64,000 bases of DNA from Tubiluchus corallicola (lineage: Eukaryota; Priapulida; Priapulimorpha; Priapulimorphida; Tubiluchidae), in assembly GCA_030141605.1 (NCBI GenBank), contig JAQGDQ010000064.1:546116-610115 (forward strand), written 5' to 3'. The notes under the pieces were generated by a model. That model did no database searches and had not been told where the DNA came from. It was given only the letters and a program-made list of their open reading frames with translations. This document shows positions 13,201-23,000 of the stretch, one piece after another (the stretch's first letter is position 1; each line of letters starts with the position of its first letter). A program made the translations under genes and the position numbers.

Positions 13201-15900
13201 GTCGACAAGAAGAAAGTGAAAGAAGAGGCAATTCCGCGTTATATAAAGAACATAGGTCAAACTGGAAAACTATCAAAGAGGTTTGTATTTGTGATGAAAC
13301 ACACTACACCATGGTTTTGTTGTGTATGTGCACTATTACATTTTAAAATGTGTTGTTCATCAAGGGCCAATTTTTGCCCATGTTCAAAATCATGGTGTTC
13401 ACTAAACTGTTTATAGTCTAGCGAATTCTTCTAAAATGCTTTATCAGGCGAGATTTATCATACTAATATTACTATATTTTTATATATAGTTTTTATATTT
13501 TAGTTTGGAGTGCAACAAAAACACGAGTAAAGATACAGCAGCTAGGAACAAGGTTAGTTAATATATCGTGTTGGTATTATTGTCATTTAACAATTTTTAG
13601 TCTGAAATGCTTACTTTGTCAAGATAACCAGATTTTCAGGCTTTTCTATAAGATGTCACTCTGACTGAAGAAATAAGCTTTCGTACATTTTTGTTATAGA
13701 CCAACTTTTTTGCAGCCTGATGGACTTTAAATTTATCTGTACAATTTAGTAAAGTGTTATTAAATTCTAAAATTACTTATTGAAAATCCCTAGTCAGAAG
13801 AAAATATAAGTGTTATCATTAGGCAGTATGTTGCTAATATGTGAATATTTCAGAGTCTTGAATGTGCAAGTAGACGAGTTATTAATTTCAATGCATCATT
13901 AATTTTTGTCCTTTAATGCAACTGTGTGCTTTTAATCCCTTTACCGCCAAGAATGTGTGTGTGTGTGTGCGTGCGTGCGGGCGCGTGCGTGCGTGATGGC
14001 ATTCGTACATGCATGCATGCATGTAAGCTGTGTGCCACAGGTTATATTCCTTTTATGGATTTTTTTTATTTATGAATTTAAATTCTCCCAAAACATCATG
14101 AAGGTTTATAGATGTGTAGAATCACTAAAATAAAAACACAAACGCATTTTGGCACAAATTAAAAATTCTAGGTAGCTCCAATAACCATTTTTATGGGGAG
14201 TACTTTAGAAATTGTAATACAGAATCTATTTCTGCTGCTATGAATAAGACAGAAATATGAAGACTTTATACTCAAAATGGCTGCCAACTTTACTATCTAC
14301 TTTGCTACTTTATATTTTATATCCTTTACAATGTATACACAATTAAAATGCTAAATCTTTTAGCTACAAAAATCTCATTCATTCAGTCATTTATTTAGAA
14401 GGTTTTCCATTATTCACTTGCTTATTTGTGATATTTATATCAGTGAAATAAATTGACTGATTGATTGATATTTATTTTGCAAAAGAGTCTACAATTACAT
14501 TCTGTAACAAAGTTGCCTGTACAGAATACAGTAGATTCCATATAGATTGTCAGAATAATTAAAATGTAATACATCTATTCCTAGAAAGAAATTTTTTTTA
14601 ATTGTAGCCTGAGACATCGAAGAACAGGAGCAGAGGCCAAAAAAGGGTTATTTCTATCCGTGATAAGGTATTTCCGTCTTATGAAGATTATTTTTCACTA
14701 CACTTTTTAGAAATTTACAGATCTTTCCACTACCCAAAAGTCTTTAGCACTATGAGAACAATGCCTTCTATTCGTTGTAACAATTGAATATAGTCAGTAG
14801 TAAATTTTATTCTAAATAGCTGATGTGAACAAGTTTCACAGAAACAAGATGTATCGTGTTTTAAAGGAATGTTTAAAAACTATGAATCATTCTTTGGTTG
14901 CTCACTTATTGCATTTTTACTGCCCAACTGCCTGCATATGTCATTTAGAATACGATTTAGCATTGTCAGGGAATCCATTAGATCAATAAGCTATTTAGAA
15001 TACCATTTCTCATTGCTAAAGATCCGTTTTATCAATTATCTTGTCTCAAGTCACTTTGTCTCAACATCGGATTATAAAAACTGGCTAAGAATTTGCATGC
15101 ACAATGAGAATGAGAATCAGACCGGCTTCACGGCAAAAGGAAGAGAGTACAACTAAAATAAACACAATACTGCAGTAACGAATAATAATGATTGTAGTAA
15201 TGTCATAATTATGGATGCTTAAACAGGACATACATGTGTGTCTGTAGTACTCAGCTTGCATAGATAACTTCAGTCTCCATTTACAATGCCCATAACGGGT
15301 AGTACTCAGGTTGCATAGAGAATTTATAACGTCCCCATTTACAATGCCAACCTCGTTTAATGCCCAAATTTTTAGCAAAATAAAATGTTTATATTTGCGT
15401 AAATTGTATGTATTAATGCATGTTGTTATAATGGCATACTCTCTTAACGCCAACTGTTTTACAGTCCCAAAGTAGGTGGTATTAGAAGTTTGACTATATA
15501 CAGGTATGGATATATGCAGTCACACACTTAAGCCAATGAATGTCACATGTTTAACAAGTGGTTTTGTTGATCTCAGATTGTCTCCCACTCCAACCATGTC
15601 TTTGGACGTGAATGACTCAGAGTTTATATTTAGAGTTTGGATTTACGGCAAAGACAATTAAAAAAGAATAATAATAAATTTACTAAACTGAATGTAGAAG
15701 TAGATTACCATAGCTTACTCACCTTTTCATTTATTATTTTATTAGATATGATTAAATTTGTTTTATGGTGAATTCAAATGAATTTACTTTTGATACAGGA
15801 ATTTGAGCTTTGTAACAGTCAGGATATGCCTGAAGACTTTCAGGGAACAAGTGTAAAACGAGCCAAAGCAAGCAACGTTAACAAGTTTCTATTGGTGTAG
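1249..15900 (+). CDS. HORMAD1: HORMA domain protein of the meiotic chromosome axis (HORMAD1/2, Hop1 family) with PHD finger and winged helix
   Basis: Coding exons: 1252-1296 (ATG at 1252), 1749-1893, 3286-3386, 3626-3738, 4377-4528, 5336-5450, 7194-7347, 9625-9784, 10093-10172, 10973-11089, 11745-11807, 12852-13045, 13188-13280, 13504-13552, 14608-14667, 15799-15900. They join in frame to 580 aa. Residues about 16-275 hold the HORMA domain, with family motifs such as YLRAVFPEHAF, DNTCCPG, ALEKKY, NLGPLPEH and YYDEVTPPDYEPPGF. Residues 349-392 form a C4HC3 PHD finger (CxC, CxxC, HxxC, CxxC). Residues about 412-490 resemble the winged helix of the Hop1 chromatin-binding region. The basic tail KRAKASNVNKFLLV sits where family members carry a closure motif bound by their own or another HORMA domain. 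By family knowledge the protein loads on meiotic axes and promotes double-strand breaks, homologue bias and synapsis checkpoint signalling. The donors after 4528 (gtcact) and 9784 (gtgatc) are weak. I cannot separate HORMAD1 from HORMAD2; most invertebrates have one gene. Confidence 0.9.
4861..5026. repeat. Tandem duplication, two diverged copies of about 83 bp
   Basis: The segment starting at 4861 (TGCACGTTTCTTTCGAGTTT) is repeated at 4944 with several substitutions, both copies ending in a shared TTTATCTCAGATTTTAAATG. It lies in HORMAD intron 5, just before the telomere-like tract. Confidence 0.75.
5175..5278 (+). repeat. Interstitial telomere-like repeat (degenerate TTAGGG)
   Basis: About 100 bp of GT-rich sequence made of TTAGGG-like units: GGGTTTGGGTTAGG, GGGTTTAGGTTAGG, and a clean core of ATTAGGGTTAGGGTTAGGG near 5240-5260. 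The G-rich strand is the gene strand. It lies in intron 5 of HORMAD, about 60 bp upstream of exon 6. The pattern agrees with the common animal telomere repeat and with seeding at a repaired break, but polymerase slippage is also possible. Confidence 0.75.
7724..8230 (-). mobile_element. LINE fragment (CR1-like), end of endonuclease and start of the linker
   Basis: On the minus strand, reading from about 8230 down, are the end of an APE-type endonuclease (a run like VRDSFMHI, then ILDLVFRKEENG and PLGVSHHNDL) and the endonuclease-RT linker (DAYNDFKSTL, KKEWMNDGVIQIAKKKNLAY). Frames are broken between the segments and no reverse transcriptase follows, so it is a dead fragment. It lies antisense in HORMAD intron 7 (7348-9624). 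The rest of that intron is AT-rich with nothing I recognise. Confidence 0.7.
13950..14025. repeat. GT/GC-rich microsatellite
   Basis: Alternating (TG)n passes into (CGTG)n-like and (CATG)n units in HORMAD intron 14. The alternating purine-pyrimidine pattern could favour Z-DNA; otherwise it is an ordinary simple repeat. Confidence 0.85.
15236..15352. repeat. Short tandem duplication of about 58 bp
   Basis: GTAGTACTCAGCTTGCATAG at about 15244 is repeated as GTAGTACTCAGGTTGCATAG at about 15299. Both copies end in CCATTTACAATGCC. It lies in the last intron of HORMAD. Confidence 0.6.
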
Positions 15901-16900
15901 ATGTGTAACTCAGAGTATCTGCTACAGACTGTATGGCAGCAGTATGATTAAATTTTCTTCAAGACTGAATGATTATAATTAAGTAGTTATGTGGCCATTA
16001 ATCATTTAGAATAGTAATTAATACACGTCAGTTGTTAAATTTAATAACATTTTATAATTCTTGTTTTAATAATTATTGTTGTTTTAATTGTTTTTTAATG
16101 TTTTACTTGCGAAGTAAGTATCGTTTGTATCATTTATCATAACAATTATATTTTTATGTTTTTTCTACAAATAATAACTTACGACTTCAAATAACTTGTG
16201 GCTAAACAACAAGATGAGTAGACAGTGAAACGTGCAGTTACAAAAATATTTAATGTATAAAATTATGTTTTACTATGAAGCAATTTTTTATTGAAGTCTG
16301 CACATTATATATATAACAAGTATGGGAATATATAGAACACAAATTCTGTTTTCTAAAATATAGGATCAAATATAAGGCCAAAATTGGTGTGGGTACCAAA
16401 TTTAATTGTTAGCGTACTATTTATAAACCAATATGTATTTTTTCTCTTTTTTTTAACATTTTGCATTTATTTAAATGTTACATTAATTACACTTGTTTAC
16501 ATGAAAAGTTATGTATTTTGAAATTGTCTATAATAATTTATTAATTTATTATTACAATTGCTTAATAAATGACCAATTGCAATTGTTACATTTGTTAATC
16601 TAATTTATTATTGTTACAACTGTGGTGTACATATGTGCACACAAACTCATAATATATTTATGCAAAATTATTTTATTACCCAACATTGTTCAATATTTTG
16701 GAAATGTAAGTAAACAGTATTATACATTTTCAAGTATTTACAAGTTATAAACAAGAATTAATAAAAAATATTAAATAGAAAAGTTGACTGTTTTTATGCT
16801 ACATTTTTGTGTTATTTCTATTATTTACACATTGAAGTATACAATACCATATCAGATACTATTTTTTGTAATACTTAAATGATTATGAACTAATAAAACA
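15901..16900 (+). other. Likely 3' UTR and downstream flank of the HORMAD gene
   Basis: Very AT-rich sequence after the stop codon. AATAAA occurs at 16564-16569 and again near 16760 and 16890; which one is used cannot be told from sequence. No coding signal is seen. Confidence 0.4.
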
Positions 16901-16968
16901 TGTTATATGCCATCCATTGAAAGGGAAGTGTTGTAGGCTGTGCATGCTGGGCAAGAGTTGCTGCCTTT

Positions 16969-17178
16969 TGACCTTTGACTTCAGAAGCATAACAACTGCT
17001 AAGCTGCATTACTACAGTTATTACTGGATTACTACTATTACTGTTCAATAGGTGTACTATTGATAGTCTTTCTTCCTCATTTCATTAATTGTTGCAATAT
17101 TCTGACATTTGAACCATGCACGAATTTGCAGTTTATATATGTGTAAAGAATGTGATCTCATTAATTGACCTTTGACCT
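16969..17178. promoter_or_regulatory. Two DR1-type nuclear-receptor sites
   Basis: 17166-17178 reads TGACCTTTGACCT, a perfect direct repeat of the TGACCT half-site with one base between (DR1, bound by HNF4/RXR/COUP-type receptors). A second copy with one mismatch (TGACCTTTGACTT) lies at 16969-16981. Two such sites within 210 bp in an AT-rich spacer are unlikely by chance but not proof of function. They lie downstream of HORMAD and about 1.4 kb upstream of the candidate PHRF1 leader exon. Confidence 0.4.
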
Positions 17179-17397
17179 TTAAGCGTCATAAACGCATGCT
17201 CAAGCTTATAGCAGAGCAAGGATGTGAAATTACATATTTCTGCTAAATTTTGTGAAACATAAATGTTTTGTCATTTGTTTTCGAGATGATGGATGGACAA
17301 ACAGGTTGAATAGCAAACGGCTGCATAACTGCAAAGAAATATCCTACTTATGCATGATCTCTGTTCCTGATCCTAGTAACTATAACACTCTACAATA

Positions 17398-17908
17398 CTG
17401 GGTGTTTCAAAAGTCATTCATTACAAAAAATATGCTAAAATAGTGATCGAACTTGGCTTCAGAAGTTTACTGCAGCAATTGTTCATAATTTTACATCTAC
17501 ATACCATTCTCTTTTAAGTCTCTTCTAATATATATTATAGAAGTTTACTGCAGCAATTGTTCATAATTTTACATCTACATACCAGTCTCTTTTGAGTCTC
17601 TTCTAATATATATTATAGAAGTTTACTGCAGCAATTGTTAATAATTTTACATCTACATACCATGCTCTTTTGAGTCTCTTCTAATATATATTATAATTTA
17701 TTCATATGTATTTATGCATAAAAATATGGTGAGTTTGTATGCAAATATTATTTTGTATAGCCATGCAGTGAGATCTTGTGAGGTAACAGAAGGAAAAGGT
17801 GAAAAACTCTCAAAATTCTCAAATACTGATTCAGAGAGTTGCAAAAAAATAAAAATCATAATTATTAGTGACGGACTTCCGGAACCCGGGCCAATGTGGA
17901 ACACCCTG
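17398..17908. mobile_element. Possible TA-flanked TIR element (MITE, Tc1/mariner-like)
   Basis: The left end TA-CTGGGTGTTTCAAAAGT and the right end, read on the other strand, TA-CAGGGTGTTCCACATTG match at most of the first 13 positions and are flanked by TA on both sides. The 511-bp body holds no transposase frame and contains the 78-bp tandem repeat. The ends are short and imperfect, so this stays tentative. Confidence 0.4.
17461..17695. repeat. Tandem repeat, three copies of 78 bp
   Basis: Units begin at 17461, 17539 and 17617 with AGAAGTTTACTGCAGCAATT and end in TCTTCTAATATATATTAT. The copies differ at only a few positions, so the amplification is recent or homogenised. Confidence 0.9.
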
Positions 17909-17924
17909 TACTATTACATTTTCG

Positions 17925-18410
17925 CATCCATTATTTGTGCAATACTCTTGCACTAATATCAAAGCTCATTTCTTCTCGTGCTCATCAGATGTAATTACAG
18001 GAATAAGTACAAGGATAATATATTATGCCCAACGTGCAAACGAGAAAGTGACACAACTGAGCATTTATTTGAATGTGAGGATAAGTGAGGAATATCCGAT
18101 GAGATTAAAGTGTCTGTAGATGATATATGCAGCAACGATATAAACAAACTCCAAAGTGTATGATGTTTCAATATGTATGATGAAGCGCAAACAAATTGGA
18201 CGAAACATGAAAGTACGATCGCAAAGTACAGTGAAATTTGATCTTGCAAACTAAAAGAGTTTGCTCATCTATTAATGAAGTTTATCCAGTGGAATCACAG
18301 AGCTCATTTCTTCTCGTGTTGTGGGCCTTTGGAATTCACTTAATAGTGAAACAATTGACGCATAAAGTCTGCCGCAATTTCGCAAGTCGTTGAGGAGAAA
18401 CCGTTAATAA
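17925..18410 (+). mobile_element. LINE 3' tail interrupted by a second retroelement (nested insertion)
   Basis: The outer element is the extreme C-terminus of a CR1-like LINE: after 18301 the frame reads SSRVVGLWNSLNSETIDA, the usual end of such RT proteins. It is split by a 320-bp insert (17981-18300) flanked by a perfect 18-bp direct repeat, AGCTCATTTCTTCTCGTG (17963-17980 and 18301-18318). Removing the insert rejoins the outer frame across the target sequence. The insert encodes a remnant CPTCKRESDTTEHLFECED, the Cys/His motif found at the C-terminus of several non-LTR reverse transcriptases, followed by stop codons. It is therefore probably a 5'-truncated LINE copy, and both elements are dead. 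Confidence 0.75.
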
Positions 18411-18459
18411 CCATGCTATAGGCATTGTGTATACTTTGCTATAGGTAGGTCTCTTAGAC

Positions 18460-18598
18460 TTCGCGAGGAAAGACGTTCCGAGCCTCAGCGAAGCTGCCGC
18501 ACAATCCGGGTCCTTCAACGATAACATGGCGTCTTTCGCGTAAAATGTGTTTTCAAAAATTAAGACGATTTTGCTGCAAATAAGAATATTTAATGTTG
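18460..18598 (+). promoter_or_regulatory. Candidate PHRF1 promoter and non-coding first exon
   Basis: A locally GC- and CpG-rich patch (18460-18545) stands out from the AT-rich surroundings and is followed by a consensus donor GTAAGT at 18599. A good acceptor (TTCCTTTTTTAG ending 20007) precedes the first PHRF1 coding ATG at 20030. Together they suggest a leader exon spliced over about 1.4 kb. This is inference; part of the patch could belong to the neighbouring repeat. Confidence 0.4.
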
Positions 18599-19189
18599 GT
18601 AAGTGTTTACACTGTCTATAGTCTTATTTATAGTTGGACGCGAAATAATGTACTGAGGTAATTGCTTTGTACAGTGACCACACTCAGTGTAGGTGGTTAC
18701 TCATTACCACATTAGTGTATGTCGACTGATACTGATAGGGGTTAAACGTAAATGATCCTGCAATTCTTTAATATAGTAGAGTACGCTTAATAAATCCACG
18801 GATTATAAACTAACCCGCTTATTGCAGCCACTATGGTGAGAACTGAACTGTGTAATGCTTTAGTGCTGCAAATCCTGCCGTTTATTAAATCTAAACTTTG
18901 CCTTATCTTGTACGGCATGTATGCAAGAAAATTGTGACGTAGGACCACTTGATTGTCCCGCGTTTTAGCATGAGCTAGATCAGCCACTGTCAAAAACGTT
19001 AGCCCAAACGTTTTAAAATAATGGATAAACAAGAAAAGCCTTTTGTAAAACCATGCTAATTGTAATTAATGCAATATCGTATGTTCTTGTAAGATCTGTG
19101 GAATGACTTGCCAACAGTAAACACTTGGCTAACTTTAGCAACATGACTTATAATTAAAATGGGTTTGATATCATCAATACTGACAATGT

Positions 19190-19710
19190 TTGCACTCAGT
19201 TACCTCTTTAGCGTTATGATAGCAGTTCTTTTGGCAGTTAGCACCTTTCCAATTACGGGGTAGTTTGCTGTCAGCGAGAGATTTCCGAATTAAAAAGAAA
19301 TAGAAAGAGCCATTGTTGCAGAATCCTGAAGATTTTTTAGCATCTAGGTACTGCAGATACTCTTCAACACTTGCTGCTGAAACATCTATATCTGTGACTT
19401 TGTATAGGTATTGGTAATTGCCAGTTTTAGGAATATTTATAACATCTGCCTCAGCATACGTCCTTTGAAAATGTTGAGCTAGACCTACGATTTCTCACTC
19501 ACCATTTAGGCATTGCCCGTACTTAGTTACAAGAGAATTAAAGCCAGATTTACACTTGAAAAATCGACTTGTATGGTTGTAAAACAGGGTTTGCATGATG
19601 ATCTCTAAAAAGGTATCCCTCATTGGTAGTTTGAGCAGTATCAAGGATTCGTTGAAAGTTCTTATCACACAAACTCCATTCCAATTTGAAAACAGTTTCA
19701 TCTTACTTTA
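19190..19710 (-). mobile_element. LINE fragment (CR1-like), linker and start of reverse transcriptase
   Basis: Minus-strand frames contain the region before an RT domain (QHFQRTYAEADVINIP, then DVSAASVEEYLQYLDAKKSS) and the RT entry motif ADSKLPRNWKGA. These match the order seen in CR1/Jockey-type ORF2 proteins. A stop and frame shifts break it, and the fragment ends before the catalytic palm. If the PHRF1 leader exon is right, it sits antisense in PHRF1 intron 1. Confidence 0.65.
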
Positions 19711-20007
19711 TAACAATTTTAACGTAGTTTATATTTTATGACAAACTCACACTGTTAATACTTAGTAAGAAAACTAATAAAACTGTCATTATATTTGCTA
19801 AGTTGCACCAGTTTATTAATTTGCCTAGGTAATAAAAATCCTCCACTATGCTCTAGTCAAATGTACTTCTGTAGACTTATTCGAAACTGAGTGTTATTGG
19901 ATAAAACAAAACAGCATATTTGCTTTTTTGACAATTTGACAATAATGACAATTTGCTTTAATGCTTTACTCTATTTAGCACATCATGGGTGACTTTTCCT
20001 TTTTTAG

Positions 20008-23000
20008 CTGTCTCATTTAAGGAGCATTTATGATGGTACCCTTTTCACGAAGGAAAAACAAACAGCAGTTGCGAGACTATAATGACGGTAGGTTTGACAG
20101 TAAAATTAGGCCTGTTTCAATTGCAGTTATTCTTATAGGTTCAACATGTGCTACTCGCAATTTCTATTACGTTTTAAGACTGCATAAGGAATTTCACAAC
20201 CAAACAATTCCCTTGCACGTCCCCCACACACTAGCTAAATGACTTGAATCAATTGGTAATGCACATTATGAACCTGATAGGCAGCTCTGATAATAAGTAC
20301 ACTTGTGTGACACGAGGGCTGTCAAATTTATATATATCATATATTCAGGACTAGAATTCTGAATGAAATATCATTTAAGGCAATCACTTGCAAATGTTGT
20401 GTAATTGAATTTCACTCTGTTATTTGTATTTATTTTTGTGTGGATTAAAATATTGTAATTTTTGTCGGTTTTCAGGTGACAAATGTAATGCAAGTGCCGA
20501 CAGCTCATGTAGTACAGATGACAAAACTACTATAAAACCATCATTGAAATCACTAAATGTCCGGCTTAGACGACTACCCAGTGATGACAGCAGTGGCAGT
20601 GATTTGACCCGAAGAAGAAAAAGAAAAATGGCTAGGATTTTGTTTACAGACAGTGGTTCTGATAGAGAGTACGATGGTGATCTAGAAGGTTGTACAACAA
20701 ATGTGAGTAGCCTAATGGTGCTGAATGTAGCTTTAGTTGATTTTGAGAACAGTTGCAGTTTTTGGTCATGAACCTGTACTTCAGCTTTACCAGCGTGACA
20801 AAACCATAATATCAACGTCCTAAAGCTTGCAGCAACTATACATTATATCCTTGCTTTAATTTGTTAAAAACTGCATCCTATTTCCCCTTAAGCAGAGTTT
20901 CTGGACCTGCACTAAGTTAAAAAAGAATTCTCTTGGTCTGTTATTAGCTGTGTTGTTATTATGTCCTAGGAAGCCAAGGATGTTGATTTGTGTCCAGTTT
21001 GTTTGAATGCGTTCAGTGGACAAGATACTGGAATCCCAAATGGCTGCTACCATCGATTCTGTCTCGAGTGCATCGAGGAATGGGCAAAGGTCGGTATGAC
21101 ATAGTAATGTACAATGCAAGTGGTTAGCTATGCTGCTATTGAGTGTCATGCACATAGTTGTCATAATTATTTTGCATCATAAAAAAATAAGAATTGAATG
21201 ATCTTAGCCTAACTACATATTTAAAAGAATGTTAGTAGATCATAGATCTGTAGTTCTTATTGAATTTTTATATGTATTATGCAGAAATTTAATAAAATAA
21301 AACTAGTGACTATATGTGACTAAATTCATGTTGAAAGATTAGTTTCTTGACTAATTTCAATATATGGTGTTACTGAAGAGCAGATGCATCCTAGTTTTGG
21401 CCCACATTAATTAGAAACTGTCAGTGATTCATATATGAAATTCCTTTTTGTTACAGAATGTCAGTACGTGCCCAGTTGACAGGAAAGAATTTTCTGCTAT
21501 TGTTGGCTTTGATGGGGTAACAGGAAAGCAGTGCAAAAAGGTAAAAACTGTTTTCTTAACAGTAAATCTTCAGTTTACCTTTTCACTGGTAAATCTAATG
21601 TTCTTTACTTTTTAGTCTAAGCAGTTTATCTTTTTGTGTAATTATGTAATTTGTTTTCATCAAGTATTTTTATCTTTGAGGCAGAAGCTTTTATACTGGC
21701 ATTCCATCCTATTCATCAGTTTCTTGAACAGTTATTAACTATAAGGAAAGTTCTGTTATTACATGCTTTTAAAGTGCCCTTTGCTGACCATTGTAGAGTG
21801 ATAGAGTTCTTGTTTTGATGAAATATGTTCAAGATCAACTCTTTCTCCAATTGTTGATTGATAAATTTACTTAGCATTTATCATCAACAACTTCATATAG
21901 TTTTTTTTATAAAGCTTGCTAACGTTAACTCGAGTGTATCTTGATGTGTATCGTACTGTGATATATATTGTATCGTGTCCTAGACATATCATTACAGCTG
22001 TACTCGGCACATTATTGTCCACACAGCCTAATGAAACACCATACAGGTTTCATAGTTTCCATATAGCTACAGTTTAATGAATGATTTGATTGCCTCTTTA
22101 CTTGACATACTGTAAGATTATGTTATTTTTGCCCATTTATGATGCATATTTTGGTGTAACTTGTATAAATTCAATGAAAAAAATTCTGATACAATAGCAT
22201 TGTTAAATGCTCTAGAGGTGCGAATAATGTCAGGCCAAAACTAATATTGCTAATTTTTACATGTACAAAGCATTTTGACACCAAATCATATTTTGCCTTC
22301 AGTGCTATCTTAAGCTAACAAATTATTGTTCATCAAGTATGTAGGAAGATAGAATATTTACCAAATTTTGAAATCTTTATAGCATTTTTTTGACATCTTG
22401 AGAGCATTTCACAGTTTGTAAATGTGAACTTTCTATCTTGTGATAAACAGGTTCAAGTTAAAAACAAAAATGAAGAGCTGTACTGTGCAGATTGGAATTT
22501 GGATGAACTGGCTGATCCGATTGTGTGTGAAACTTGTGGAGCTCCTGATCGTGAAGACAGTTTACTCCTTTGTGATGCTTGTAATTTAGGGTATGATCAA
22601 CTAAAGCACGTGTTTATGAACTCCTGTGGTTTTTTTACACAAATTGCTTATAGCTTACAGGCTTTAAATATTATCACTGTTAATCTGTTATGATTGTTGA
22701 GTGTAGTTTGTAATCTATGTTGAGCTTAACTTATAAATTAATTTCTTCTGCTATTCTTACGGCACTGCAATGCATTATCGACTCTGTAATTTTAATATTT
22801 TGTATATTGCAATATTGTGCTAAATGGATCAAAAAATAAATCTAAAATCCAATTGTTTTGACAGCTATGTAAAGTACTTGTCACTTGTTGTTATTCATAG
22901 GTATCACATTGAATGCCTGCAACCAGCGCTGACTTCTGTACCCCTTGGTGCTTGGTTTTGCCCTGCTTGTACGATGCTTGGTGTTTCAGTTCATTTGCCA

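Noticed and set aside
14869-15453. Two overlapping open frames on opposite strands in the last HORMAD intron
   Set aside because: No family resemblance, composition as expected from AT-rich DNA, and partly made of a local 58-bp duplication.
17252-17443. Small plus-strand open frame of 63 codons
   Set aside because: It runs into the left end of the TA-flanked element and shows no family similarity or splice sites.
20856-21164. Minus-strand open frame over the PHRF1 RING exon
   Set aside because: It is the antisense shadow of the conserved RING exon.
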